Positions 1 through 10,886 of a DNA stretch of 64,000 nt are shown here, in pieces (within the stretch, counting starts at the first letter, position 1; each line of letters starts with the position of its first letter). Source of the DNA: Tupaia tana. Its lineage: Eukaryota > Chordata > Mammalia > Scandentia > Tupaiidae. The stretch lies in the NCBI GenBank assembly GCA_026018925.1, contig JAKSZU010000005.1:20074779-20138778 (forward strand), written 5' to 3'. The notes beneath the pieces are model-generated. The model was not told the origin of the DNA. It searched no databases and saw nothing but the letters and a program-made list of their open reading frames with translations. Both the position numbers and the translations under genes were made by a program.

Positions 1-93
1 AGAGAGAGAGAGAAAGATGCCAAGTCTGGGACTTGAACCACAGTTGGCCATGTAGGAGTAATGCCTTAACCACCATGCCACCTGCCAGCCCCA
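1..93 (-). mobile_element. A-short tRNA-derived SINE, cut by window edge
   Basis: Seen: GA tract, then complement of the family's B-box region (GACTTGAACCACAG), AGGAGT, CTTAACCACCATGCCACCTG and terminal CCAGCCCC. This is the head-proximal part of a minus-strand copy; its tail lies left of the window. Confidence 0.8.
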
Positions 94-848
94 GCTTGCT
101 GAATGTTAGTGGGATAAAAGAAAGTAAAGATCAAAGCCACTCAATTCATAGTTTAGTTCGTTACTAGTCCTTCTAATGCTGACATTCTGTGGCTGTCTGA
201 GACTAGGCAAAAGGAGCTACTCAGAAGACAGGAAGGGCAAATGAAGCTGACTTCATCAGTCATCCATGTCCTAGACAGACTGACCTCCCTGGGATACCTT
301 GCCACCATCGCCTGTCAGAGGGTCTGATCAGCATTGTCTTCAGCTCTGTTCTTGTGACAGAACATTATTCTGTAAAACTTTACATCATACACAGAACCAA
401 AGGATGTAAAGTCCCTCCCCACCAATTCCTGCTCTGTTTAGGGCTTTCCTGTAGGGCTGGTGGAATATTGCCATAGGGTGACCAGGAGTGGATAATATAT
501 GTATGTATATTCCGTGATGAAAGCATTTATTGAACAAAATATCAGTGTAAACAAGACTTCAGAGAGGATGTTTCCAATACATACACTTGGAAGCTCTCAC
601 GAGGTGAGTGCAGATGGTGTACAAACTACAGACACCTTAGATGTGGAATGTTCACTGAGCAATGACTATGTGCTTGTACTTTCCTCTTGGCAATCTACCC
701 TGATAAGTCTTACTATGATCCTCAATTAACAGATAAATAAACTAAAGGTCATTGACTCAATAGATTTTTTAAGGTCATACAGCAAGTAAGCAGCAAATCT
801 ACTCCTTGTTTTGTGTTTAAAATTTGTATGTGTCTTCCATGACTAAAA
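94..848. other. unique sequence, no gene seen
   Basis: No recognisable repeat, exon or RNA gene. Short open frames here have no recognisable protein features. Confidence 0.5.
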
Positions 849-1079
849 ATGAAAGAGAGGACAGAGAAGAGAGAGAGGGAGAGAAAGGAAGAGAAACTCC
901 AATGGGGTCCAGGGTCTTCACACTGCGCTCCACCCCTGGCTTCAGCCAGCCCCAGATCATGAGCATGTGTGTATCTGCCATATCCAGGGAGGGCTCAGAG
1001 CGTGACTCTGGAACATTCTCATGTGAATTCAGCATCTCAGAGCACCATCCAGTCTCAGAGCACTCTGCCACCCTCCAGT
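849..1079 (-). mobile_element. family B tRNA-derived SINE
   Basis: Reads on minus as the B body: GA-rich tail complement, CTTCAGCCAGCCCCAGATCATG, ATCCAGGGAGGGCTCAGAG and a decayed tRNA head. The same order of blocks recurs at 22493, 23968 and 41581. Strongly diverged, so old. Both strands show open frames of about 105-113 codons that are repeat-derived. Confidence 0.7.
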
Positions 1080-1837
1080 CTCTACATCCTATGTTCTTAG
1101 TAGCAAAGTTAGTCTTAAGAATTGTATGTAAATTATAAGAGAATTTCTGAGGCTGCAATCAGCTTTAGCTGAAATTAGCTTATATATCTGGGGTTTATTT
1201 TTCATTCCTAACAAGAAGTTGAGAGATGAGCATTTTATAGGATTTGTTCCATTGTTCAGTGATGTCTGGGCTCCGCATTAGTGTCTTTGTGATCCCAGTG
1301 GCATCTTTAAACATTGTTTCTTCACATGACAATGTGGAAAGGCAGGAAGGAAGACTGGCAAAGAGCATGCTACTTGTGTGTCTCTCACTTTTTAATCAGA
1401 GGAAAATCTTTCCTGGAAATTCTCCTTGGGACACTTTTCCCAAGTCCTGCTGGCCACAGGCCCTCACCTGATGGCAGTGAACGTGAACAAGCAAATATTG
1501 GGGGTTTGTGAGCTCAGGGATGGAAGGAGACTTGGCTGTCACAAGGAGTGTGGGAGAATGGCTTTCTCTGTGGGAACCCACAGCCTCAAGGTCTCCTTCC
1601 TAGTAGGTGTTCACCCTCAGAGTGTTGAGAATCTCTACAGTGAAAACTATAGCAGGTCTACAGTAGAGGTGAAGACGGAGTGGGAGGGACACTTCGGATG
1701 ACTGTATTTGATTATTATAACTCATTTAAAACAAGGTAATGATGAACTGTGGGAATACTGAACCACATGGGGGAAAATCATCTTCCAACTAGTGAGAATA
1801 TGAGTGTAAATAACAGTCGGTGGTCACCATAGCATTG
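1080..1837. other. unique sequence, no gene seen
   Basis: No repeat or gene recognised; overlapping short frames on both strands look like chance. Confidence 0.45.
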
Positions 1838-2000
1838 AGCAAACACTCTACTGAGCACTTTTCCCACTGTATTTTCAATAGTCTTCAAAACAATGAACAA
1901 AAGACCCATTTCATAGTTAAGAAGACTGAGGCTTGAAGAGATTAAGCCATTTGGCCACAACCACATATCACAGGCAGACGCTGGAGCATGCACTGCCCTG
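1838..2000 (-). mobile_element. MIR SINE
   Basis: Contains the complement of the MIR core: CCCATTTCATAGTTAAGAAG, ACTGAGGCTTGAAGAGATTA, then CCACATATCACAGGCAGACG. Ancient mammalian tRNA/LINE2-tailed SINE. Confidence 0.7.
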
Positions 2001-2880
2001 CTTCATTCCCAAGCTGCCTCTGGATCAATGACACCATACGTTCTCCCTTCCTGCTTGTTCGGATGAGAGAGACCCTTTATTTGGGACTATACGGCAGTTA
2101 CTGCTCTCCGTTTCCTCTCAATATTCCTATGGGACCGTTTATTTGAGCCTCCCAGTCTTTCTTTAAAACTTTTGTTTTCCTCTCTTCTGCAATGTAAAGT
2201 ATACGTGGAAGTTATGGAATTGCAGTTTGGCCACTGATGAAATCACATTCTCAGACTTTTTTATTTTTTCTCCTAACCAGCCTTTAAAACTGGAAACATA
2301 GCAGTGGAAGAATTTATTCCAGGGTTGCGGGCTAGCCCATGTTTTCCTGTTACCTCTCATATGTTATCTAGGAAATGAACAGCCCCAAAACCTCATTCAC
2401 GAATTTAACAGACAATCTTGAAATGTGTCCCCTTTCTGTATTGCCTGTGACATCGCCTTTATTGGTGTGCAGACCTAATAGTTATTGTGTATCTCATTGT
2501 TTAATGTTCCATGGGTGGTGGAAGGCAGATGGAGCAGATGATGTGGATAGAGATGTGCTGGGGCACCTGATCTGCTATTAGAGGCAAGCTTGGACTCACT
2601 TACTGGGACTGAGCCTGTTAGTACTGAGGAGCCCCTGAGGAGACTTAGACCATGTGATCCAGGTGTTAAATCTCTCAAAGGAAAGGCATTAAACTTATTT
2701 GTTTAGTCATTGATGCAGAGCCTGGAGTCTTCCATGTGGCAATTTTTCAATCATAATTAGTTGATTGATTCACCACTGTTTCTTACTCCGGTCTTAAGAG
2801 ACAGGCGTAGACGTGATTGTATTTCTACCTATATAGTTGATTGAAAGTCTTCAACTTTGACTGTAAATCAAAGGCACAGA
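2001..2880. other. unique sequence, no gene seen
   Basis: AT-rich, no recognisable repeat or coding signature. Confidence 0.45.
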
Positions 2881-2881
2881 G

Positions 2882-2990
2882 GTGTGGGGCTAAAAGGCAA
2901 GAGTCAGGTATCCTGAGTTTGAATCACACCTCAGCTTTGGGGAAAGTTATTAAACCTCTCTTTGTCCCAGCTTCTTGCCTTACAGGGGTA
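2882..2990 (+). mobile_element. MIR SINE
   Basis: Matches the MIR head and core: AAGAGTCAGGTATCCTGAGTTTGAATC (decayed B box GTTTGAATCAC), AGTTATTAAACCTCTCTTTG. Confidence 0.75.
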
Positions 2991-3745
2991 CCTTATCCCA
3001 AGGGTTAGATGTGCTACTATCCATAAAGCTCCTCCATCCCTGCTTGGACATGAGCAGAGGTCAGCCATGCTAATGCTTATATGACACTTCCATTGCTACT
3101 TGTCTCTGCCTACTGTCGGAGGAGTGTGCTTGGAACTTCCAGATTACCCTCACTCTCAGGTGGGAAAAAGGAGAAGCCTGACTATAAAAATAAGCACTGT
3201 TTTGGGAAGTGCACTGCAGTGATGCACTCTGCTGACCTTCTTCAGGTCAGAGTGACTGGCATTCATTGCATTCCAGGACTGTTCCGTTCCAGGATGCAAA
3301 AGGTAAGGACTTCATGGTCCCTGCCCTTAAACGGCTCATGGCTACACCTCCACTGTGATATTTTCCTTCCATACAGATTCATGTACATTTCCAGATGTCC
3401 TTTAAAATAGAAATACTCCTGGGTCACTTGTCGGCTTATCATGAGATTACTTCAGCCTGACTCCTTTCCACAGGGTGACATGGAGACATGGGGATTTTTG
3501 AATGGGAAGAGAGTATTTATTTTGGAAGAGGGAACATTTTAGCATTTCCACAGAAATGAGAATAGAGTAGGGGGATTTAGAAAATGACCAAGAGGACTGG
3601 CGAAGTCAAAGTTCAGGACTTTTCCAAACTTTGCACAGGATTTACCCTGAGCAGTGCATCGAAGGAGGGGGGCACTTTTCCCTCTTCCTTTTGGTCCCAC
3701 TTTCTGTTTGCTGATGATTCCCTATTCTTGGGACCTGGAAAGTCA
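2991..3745. other. unique sequence, no gene seen
   Basis: No repeat recognised. AAAAGGTAAGGA near 3300 resembles a 5' splice site, but no exon can be defined around it. Confidence 0.4.
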
Positions 3746-3898
3746 TTATCCTCCTGCCTCAGCCTCCAGAGTAGCTGGGATGACAGGTGTGTGCACTGCA
3801 CCTGACCTGTAGGTTGGACTGGAACTTGAACTGGGACTCATGTGGGCCCAACCTGCAGAACATAGCATTTTCACAAGCGAGCCTCTGTGCTGACCTAG
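3746..3898 (-). mobile_element. Chimeric SINE C: tRNA-like head plus 7SL (Alu-like) monomer, copy 1
   Basis: On the minus strand, 3898-3807 is a tRNA-like head with GGGCCCACATGAG and a decayed B box (AGTTCAAGTTCC). It is followed directly at 3806-3746 by a 7SL/Alu-type stretch: CAGTGCACACACCTGTCATC, CCAGCTACTCTGGAGGCTGA, GGCAGGAGGAT. The 7SL part is truncated after that block. Known: 7SL-derived SINEs are described only from Euarchontoglires (Alu, B1, Tu). The head resembles that of family B. Copy 2 at 56270 has the same order of parts, so this is unlikely to be a chance juxtaposition. Confidence 0.7.
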
Positions 3899-4298
3899 AA
3901 CTCTTAATAAAACAATTCACTTACTTTATGGGTTAAACAAACTTGGCTGTGTAGCCTAAGAAAATAACACAACAATTCGGGAGCTCCAGGCTTCTGATGT
4001 CTACCCGCTACTCACTCCATCCTCCCCTGTCCCTGCTGTGTAACATGCTCTGTCAAGAACAAGGAGCCTTAAGGTTGGGGGTGCTGGTGGGAAGTAGAGG
4101 TTCTTGGGACCTGGTGGCACACTACTGTTGACATCACCCTCTTGCAGGAGGTGAAGGCTGGAACCAGGGTTTGTGAGTTTATATCTCTTGGCCCTTCTCT
4201 AGAGATTTTCTTCTCCCATAGGCCAGCTCAATTCTAGGTCTTGGGGACAAATATGTATTTTTCATTTGCTCTTCTATTCTGTAGAGGAAGCTGCTCTG
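3899..4298. other. unique sequence, no gene seen
   Basis: No recognisable element. Confidence 0.4.
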
Positions 4299-4665
4299 TC
4301 ATGGGCTGAATTGTGTCCCTTCCCAATCACCCCACTCAAATTTATATATGTAAGTCCTAATGCCCAGGACCTCAGAGTGTAAACTTATTTAGAGACAGGG
4401 CCTTTAAAGAGTTGATTTAGTTAAAATGGGGCCACTAGTCTGATGCTGTTTTTATAAGAGGAGATATGGACCATGAGGAGACATTGGGGATGCACTCACA
4501 GAGGACAAACCTTGTGAGGACAGCATAAATGTGGCCTTTTATAAGACAATGAGAGAGGTTTCAGGAAAAACCAAACCTGCTGACACCTTGGTCTCAAACT
4601 TCTAGCCTCCAGAACTGTGAGACAACAAATGTCTGCTATTTAAGCCCCTCAGGCAGACTCATATA
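4299..4665 (+). mobile_element. ERVL-MaLR solo LTR (MLT1/MST group), fossil
   Basis: Diagnostic MaLR blocks in order: GGGCTGAATTGTGTCCC near the start, GACAGGGCCTTTAAAGAG, a TATAAGAGGAGA promoter-like block, CTAGCCTCCAGAACTGTGAG and TTTAAGCCCC near the end. No internal retroviral part adjoins it, so it is a solo LTR. Heavily diverged, consistent with early eutherian age. Confidence 0.8.
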
Positions 4666-4785
4666 AGCACCATCCAGCTCCCCTGTCCCATGGAAGACCA
4701 GGATCAGTGTGTGGGCTGAGAGAAAAGGGATGGAAATCAATATGGCTCTGGTTCAGTTTATTAGGTAGAGTTCTTGTGGCTTACA

Positions 4786-4920
4786 TATGTGGGGTCTTCA
4801 AAAAGTTCATGAAAAATGCAAATTATTAAAAAACTATGCATATATTAAAATTATTTTGTACTCATAAACTCATTGTACTTTAATTACATTTTTCCTTAAA
4901 CTTTTTGAAATTCCCTCATA
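4786..4920 (+). mobile_element. mariner/Tc1-like MITE, near complete
   Basis: Begins TATGTGGGGTCTTCAAAAAG and ends CTTTTTGAAATTCCCTCATA, the imperfect inverse, with TA at each end. Interior has AAAACTATGCATA and GTACTTTAATT as in the other copies. Non-autonomous: about 135 bp and no coding capacity. Confidence 0.75.
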
Positions 4921-5758
4921 TTGTCCTGTTTAAATCAACAGGCCCAGGGGCATGACCTGTAAGTAATAAACAGTTGCATCTGTCCTGGTCATTCTCCCTG
5001 GCCTCCTACCCCAAATGGGTGGAGCCTGTCGCTGACCAGGTAATTGGCTGACGAAGAACTAGAACTCTGGTCAACTGTTTTCTTAACTCATCACACAACT
5101 AGCACTGATCTTCATTTATCTCTTGCTGTCTGTGAACAACATGTCCAAAATTCCCACCAGCAATTTACATAAACATTTTTTAAATAGAAACTTGTTTAAA
5201 CTGAGGACTGATGACATTTGTAGATTTTTCCTTTTTGGTTATATAATGTTTGATTTACATTTAATTGTTGCACATCTTTGAGGGGTATGGTATGGTTTTT
5301 CAAAGCATGCATACAGTGTGTGACAATCACATGAAGGATTTTAACATATTCCTTATCTTCAATGAAGAAAATGACATTATCTTTTACACCTTTGAAATTT
5401 GTCCTATTTTTTTCCTTATGTAGATAAGATTGGCAATGCCCTTTTTTATTCAGTTGTAGTACACTCTTCCGTAACCCATTATCAACATCAGAACTGTACA
5501 TACTTTTAGCTGACATCCTGTGTAGTACAAACTTTTCCTAAATTTAGCCCAGTCTTTTCATAGTTAGCTCTAATTGCGATCTTAAACTGTCAGATTAGTA
5601 AATGATTTCAGAAGAGTCTGCATTTATAAATAATAGACTTGAGAAATCTTTAATTTTTAACACTTAAACAAAAGGTGGAAAACTTACCTATTGTACTCAA
5701 TATGTTATGATGAGGTTTCCTTTTTACATGAAAATGCCCATTTTGAGAGATTGAAAAG
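4921..5758. other. unique AT-rich sequence, no gene seen
   Basis: A minus-strand open frame of 106 codons (5196-5516) has low-complexity composition and no domain I recognise; treated as chance. Confidence 0.4.
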
Positions 5759-5767
5759 CTGATGAGA

Positions 5768-6016
5768 GGGAACCAGCAGTTAGCGTAATGGCTATGTCGC
5801 TGGACTCCCACGTAGTCAACCGTGGTTCGCATCCTGGATCCGGTGGCTTAAAACTCACGCTGGCGCGTGTGCGTGCGTGCCCAAGATCCCGAGAGGAGAA
5901 TGGAGGAGAAGGGATTGCGGCGTGACCATCCCCCCTGGGGGGTGATTTCTCGCTTTCTGTCTCTAATGTCTCTCTCTGTCTGGCGAGCGCACGTGCCCTA
6001 TAGCGAAAATCTCTCC

Positions 6017-6045
<29 letters not shown>
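5768..6045 (+). mobile_element. A-long SINE, young
   Basis: Starts GGAACCAGCAGTTAGCGTAA (box A), then TGGTTCGCATCC (box B), CGAGAGGAGAATGGAGGAGA body, palindromic CCCCCCTGGGGGG, CTATAGCGAAAATCTCTCC and a 29-nt A tail. TSD CTGATGAGA at 5759-5767 and 6046-6054. The near-perfect TSD and long tail indicate a recent insertion. Confidence 0.95.
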
Positions 6046-6047
<2 letters not shown>

Positions 6048-6399
6048 GATGAGACAGGACAGCATTTTTCTTAATGATTTGTCATAAAATACTGTGTTTT
6101 CTTGCAGCATTCTTTAGTATCTTATAAGTGGGGATGATGTCCATATAACTATATGCTTCTTTAAAACGTATTAAACAATTCAACAAACCGTCTAAAGGAA
6201 AGTAGGGTAATACTTGTAACCAGCTTGTAACTATCAAATTCTGCTTCAGGTTTTATGAAAACAGTAGAAAACAATTGAATAGAGATTTCTTGAGTGTTCA
6301 CTCTGTTCCTAGCACAAACTATGAAGAGTGCGGTGTAGTGCCTGCTGTTTCAAAACTAACAACTTATAGTAGATCTGATTCATAGTCACTAAAGAAATT

Positions 6400-6512
6400 T
6401 CCTTCGATGCTCATTATTTCTGGAATTAAAGGGAGATAATCACGTGAGGTGCTTAGCCAAATGGTTGGCATATAATCTAGTGTTCCATAAAGGTGAGTTA
6501 CTATTGTCTTTA
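6400..6512 (+). mobile_element. MIR 3' half
   Basis: AGGGAGATAATCACGTGAGG, GTGCTTAGCCAAATGGTTGG, CATATAATCTAGTGTTCCAT follow the MIR 3' consensus order (GCTTAGCACAGTGCCTGGCACATAGTA). Confidence 0.6.
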
Positions 6513-7636
6513 TTATAAAAAATAGCAAAAGAAACACAATGATCTACTTTTTTGTCTTTTGACTTGCCTAATCCATTAGTCACTTTCAGGGCAATTCTTG
6601 TAAAAGTAATGTTAATTATTACAGAAGTCTATAAATGCCTTCCCAAGTGTTTGGTGACTACAGTATCACCTTTTCTACAGGGGGATAAAAATAAACAGTT
6701 ACTTCCCGTGGGTAACAACATGCTGATCTTTAAGCATTTTGCAATTCAGATTTTATGTTTCACTGCCTTCCTAACAACTGCATGAACATTTTCATCTTGT
6801 CTGATTTCTAGGACCCAGGTCTGAAGATTTTGTACAACTGTGCCCTCCTAGTATCTTTTTGCTGGCATTGGCTAAGCTATCACTAGATTTTTAGAAAGAG
6901 TGAGACCTCAGGGTTTAGGTCTTTTGGACATTGGTTCACTTATATTTTTCCATCTTAGGGGGTATGCATTTGCTGGGAAAAGGGAACAGTTACAGTTAAC
7001 GCTGAGATACAGATGAAGGCCAGAATGTGTGGGGATCCCTGATGAAAGTTCTGGGTGCCAGTACCTCATGCCCTTTCTGTGCCATTGTGGCAGGATGCAG
7101 GGCAGCTCTGAGGGCTGGGAAGGAAGGGATGCGAATGTGTTAGAGGATGGTTGCATTGTAAGAATAAATACCATCCTATTTAAAAATTTCCTTTCAGCAG
7201 CTCCCTCATTCTGGCAGCTGACTGAGCTCATGAAGGGACAGGCCATGACCGTGTGCATGGCTTTCTAAATGTGCTCACACCCTAATCTCAGCTCTACCAC
7301 GGTCAGGTCATACCAGTACACCACACTCTCTCCGTTCATTTCTTTGCTTTCATCTGCCAGGATTTGTCCAGCAGCTGGACCTCATCAGGCCTATTGGGTG
7401 GCCACACAGGGACATTTTCTTATATGGACTACCATTATTGAGGGTAGGAATGTCTCCTGAAACTTAGGTCCATCTCCCACTGCAATAGATCCTGGAGCTC
7501 TTCATAAACTTTGCACTTCAGTGGCAGAGAAGTATTATTTTCCAAACGTCTTCTCTGGATTGGCCCTATCAAGCAATCGGAAACCCTGCTTGCTTTTTTC
7601 TCTAGCATAAAAACTTCTTAATGAAATAAGTAAATA
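6513..7636. other. unique sequence, no gene seen
   Basis: Overlapping frames on opposite strands near 6908-7268 (116 and 79 codons) show no protein family signature. Confidence 0.4.
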
Positions 7637-7883
7637 TAGGGCCAAGAGGTGGCAAGTTGGTTAAAATGCTAGACTCCCACATGGCCGACCATGGTTCAAG
7701 TTGTGGCCTGACAGCTTGAAAATCATGCCAGTTGCACGTGCGTGTGTGCCCAAAATCCTGAAGAAGAATGGAGGAGGAGGCATTGTAGTGTGGCTCCCTC
7801 CCCTCACTTTCCCTCTCACTGTTTTTCTCCAGAAAGCACATGTGCCCTATGGCAAAAACCTAAAAAGAAAATAATTAAAAAAG
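7637..7883 (+). mobile_element. A-long SINE, older diverged copy
   Basis: GGGCCAAGAGGTGGCAAGTTGGTT head, CTAGACTCCCACATGG, box B ATGGTTCAAGTTG, then AATGGAGGAGGAGGCATTG body, ATGTGCCCTATGGCAAAAAC end and A-rich tail. Head spelling (CACATGGCCGACCATGG) is like A-short, so this is an intermediate between the two types. Confidence 0.85.
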
Positions 7884-8519
7884 AAAAAGAAAATATATTT
7901 TCAAAAAAATGTCATAGGAGAAGGGACAATTTTAAACCTTTTATGCACATAAAGAACTTTAATAAGAGAAAAAGGTTAAATCTCACAGATTGGCTTACAG
8001 GGAGGTGAGGACAGACACCTGGAAGTACAGCATTTCTCAGGAACAATCTTGATAAGAAATCCCAAGAGGAAGCAAAACAGAACTGGAAGATTTCAAGTAT
8101 CATCCCTACATGGTCAGGCAGGGCAGGCTGTGTCATGGGATATAGCAAAGTGGATAAATAGAATAGCTTTCAGTAGGAAAATTCTAGACTGGGACACAGT
8201 AGGCCTTCTCTGAGTCTAGGACCAGTGAGGTGAGAGGGCCCTGGAGATATTGAGAGTAGTTGGCGGATATGTAGGGCCTCTTCAAGAGGGAAAATTGGGG
8301 TTATTGCTCGGAAGACCCACCTGATTATCACTTCCTGGATTAGGGTCCCTTTCAAGTTTCCACACATGCATGTTTTCAAAGTTATCCTGCCTAGTAGGCC
8401 ATGTGGCTATCATCTCTGTGCCCTGCCCAACTGGCCCTTAACCTCTTGTGTGTTATTCCTAGAAAGTGGTCTAGTGTTTGATGCATGGTGGCCACCCACT
8501 GACTATCTGTGAGAATGAC

Positions 8520-8625
8520 AAGGAGAGAATAGAGGAAAGAAGGAAAAGGAAGGAGAAGGAAAAAAAGAAAAAGTGGGAGGAAGAAAAGAAGTACTAGAGG
8601 AAGGAGGAGAGGAAGAAAGAGGGTT
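8520..8625 (+). repeat. purine tract (GGAA/GAAA-rich)
   Basis: About 100 bp almost entirely A/G on the plus strand (AGGAAAAGGAAGGAGAAGGA); degenerate simple repeat. Confidence 0.85.
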
Positions 8626-8976
8626 TATTATTTGCTCCTCAAAACTCTTCCTCTCTGTTGTGAAATGTCACAGTTAGAGAAAGTCAGTCAGTTACAAAAC
8701 AATGCATTTGTAAAATAAAAAGAAGGTGATGCAAGGCACCAATAGCCAGAATACATAGGGAACTCAAGCAGCTTACCGGAAAAAAAAAGGTCTAACCTAA
8801 TTAAAAGATAGAAAAATGAGCTGAACAAAATCCCTCTAAGGAAGACATATGAATAGCCAAAAAGCAGATGAGGAAGTGCTCAACACCCCTCATCATAAGG
8901 GAGATGCAGATAAAAACCACAATGAGATACTACCTAACCCCTGTCAGAAAGGTGAAGATTAAAAATATAAAAAGTG

Positions 8977-9201
8977 GGGAACCAGCTGTTAGTGTAATGG
9001 CTGGACCCGGTGGCTTAAAACTCACACCGGGCGCGTGTGCATGCGTGCCCAAGATCCCGAGAGGAGAATGGAGAAGGGATTGCAGCGTGACCATCCCCCC
9101 GGGGGGTGATTTCTCACTTTCTGTCTCTCTGTCTCTCTCTGTCTGTCTGGCGAGCGCACACGCCCTATAGCGAAAAAACCTCTCCAAAAAAAAAAAAAAA
9201 A
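8977..9201 (+). mobile_element. A-long SINE with internal deletion of the box B region
   Basis: Typical start (GGGGAACCAGCTGTTAGTGTAATGG: box A intact), then jumps directly to TGGACCCGGTGGCTTAAAAC. About 42 bp containing the box B (GGTTCG) present in all sister copies is missing. The rest is intact to CCTCTCC plus A tail. Flanked by near-identical AATATAAAAAGTG / AATACAAAAAGTG, so the inserted unit is complete at its ends. Confidence 0.9.
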
Positions 9202-9305
9202 ATACAAAAAGTGATAAGCGTTGGTGGGGATGTGGTGAAAGGTGAACTCTTCTACACTATTGGTGGGAATGTAAACTGGCTCAGTCACTGTGGAGAACAA
9301 TATGG

Positions 9306-9560
9306 ATGTTTCTCGAAGAGCTACAAATAGAACTACCATTTGATCTCGCAATCCTACTTCTGGGTATCTACCCAAAGGACAGGAGAATGCTTAGTCAGAA
9401 AAGCACTTGCACATCAATGTTTATTGCAGCATTATTCACAATTGCTAAGACATGGAAGCAACCCAAATGTCCACAAACAGATGAATGGATAGAAAAAGTA
9501 TGGTCCGTATACTCTACGGAATACTCCTCAGCCATAAAAAAACAAGACCCTGGCATTTGA
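9306..9560 (+). pseudogene. L1 ORF2 C-terminal fragment
   Basis: The open frame carries the conserved L1 ORF2 C-terminal order: FDLAILLLGIYPKDRRM, CTSMFIAALFTIAKTWKQPK, then STEYSSAIKKQD. This is only the extreme C-terminus, without endonuclease or reverse transcriptase. Confidence 0.85.
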
Positions 9561-10299
9561 TAGAAAGTGGTTGAATATGGAAGATATATTGCTGAGTGAA
9601 GCAAGCCAGGATATGAAAGAAGGATATTGTATGTACTCACTTAGTATATACTGATTATCCACACTTTATGGTAGAGATTGAAATATTGGAGGGCATAAAA
9701 GGAATGAAAATAGTTATGAATGCTGAAGACAGTGTGGAACAGTGGGGGAGAAGGGGAAGAGTATAGAGAAGGATAGCAAGAGAACAAATAGAGAGGCATG
9801 ACGTTAGTGGGACATAGAAACGGTTTATTATCTGTTGATGATAACATGTGTAGTACTCTCAACTAGTCTGGTCTGACAAGCATTTCATGTTGGGTAAATT
9901 CTATTTACAAGCCAAATGATATATAGTGATTGAATGTTTAAAAAAATAATGAGAATAAATAATAATAATCTGAAAAAAATGATGAAAAGCTATTTGATGG
10001 TGATGATGTGGAGAGTAATGTCTTTGTCTCGACTGATATACATGGTAATCATGCTGGAAAAAGAAATGTAATACACTGTAAAGATAAATGTGATTAAAAT
10101 GTAATATAAGACTATGATATAATAAAATAAATTAAAAAATATGATGATGCAGAGTCTGAAAGTATGGTTTCAGATCAAGTTTAAATCATTTGAAGTAACC
10201 CCATTGAGGGTAGTGTAGTCATTCATTACCCACAGGATACTTCATACTTCAGTAAAATTGTATATGCTTACTTATTTATTTTTTAAATAATTATTTTTT

Positions 10300-10301
10300 C
10301 T

Positions 10302-10368
<67 letters not shown>

Positions 10369-10481
10369 CCTTCCTTCCTTCCTTCCTTCCTTCCTTCCTT
10401 CCTTCCTTCCTTTCTTCCTTCCTTTCTTTCTGTCTTTCTTTCTGTCTTTCTTTCTGTCTTTCTTTCTTTCTGTCTTTCTTT
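10300..10481 (+). repeat. pyrimidine microsatellite (TTTC)n-(CCTT)n-(TTTCTGTC)n
   Basis: Three adjoining homopyrimidine blocks: TTTC units to about 10366, CCTT units to about 10420, then TTTCTTTCTGTC units. Positioned as the expanded tail of the minus-strand A-short SINE that follows. Minus-strand Lys/Glu/Arg-rich frames here are repeat translations. Confidence 0.95.
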
Positions 10482-10618
10482 TTGACCAGAGAGAAGGGGA
10501 GAGAGAGATTGGGAGAGAGAGGGAAAGTGAGAAAGAAGCCGCCAGGTCTGGGACTCAAACTGCCATTGATCATGTGGGAGTCTATCGCCCTTAACCACTA
10601 TTCCACTTGCTGGCCCCT
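10482..10618 (-). mobile_element. A-short SINE
   Basis: Complement of the family: TTGACCAGAGAGAAGGGGAG, AAGCCGCCAGGTCTGGGACT, CATGTGGGAGTC, CTTAACCACTATTCCACTTG, CTGGCCCC. Its 3' tail is the long pyrimidine tract. Confidence 0.9.
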
Positions 10619-10633
10619 ATGCTGACTTATTTA

Positions 10634-10786
10634 TTTTAAAATTTTCTTTCATGAGAGTGAATGATGGAGAGAGAGAGAGAGAGAGAAAACACTCCCCCCC
10701 CCCACCATGGGCCATGTCTACATTACAATTCTCTCTCCTCCATTTCTCTCTCCTCTTGGGATTATGAGCACATACACCCATGTGCA
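10634..10786 (-). mobile_element. A-long SINE fragment (tail and body)
   Basis: GA-rich tail complement, CCCCCCCCCCACCATGGGCC, TCCTCCATTTCTCTCTCCTC, TTGGGATTATGAGCACATAC correspond to the A-long body on minus; the tRNA head is not seen. Joined to about 100 bp of unassigned sequence and then a B head at 10887. Confidence 0.55.
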
Positions 10787-10886
10787 CAGAGCTCAGGACA
10801 CAAATCATGTGGTTAGCCCTGTGGAATCCAGTTATCGGAACCATCAGGCCACAGGATGGCCCACGAGGGTTTGAACACCATGATAT

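Larger units (their letters stand above)
8711..10140 (+). mobile_element. L1 LINE, 5'-truncated 3' end
   Basis: Starts within ORF2 3' sequence (CACCAATAGCCAGAATACAT), continues with ATGAGATACTACCTAACCCC, CTACCCAAAGGACAGGAGAA, ACATGGAAGCAACCCAAATG and a 3' UTR to an A/T-rich end near 10140. Interrupted at 8977-9201 by an A-long SINE with TSD. Moderately diverged. Confidence 0.9.

Noticed and set aside
3280-3330. Exon-like boundary at AAAAGGTAAGGA
   Set aside because: No open, conserved-looking exon or acceptor partner can be supported.
10272-10598. Lys/Glu/Arg-rich 108-codon frame
   Set aside because: Translation of the (TTTC)n/(CCTT)n pyrimidine tract.
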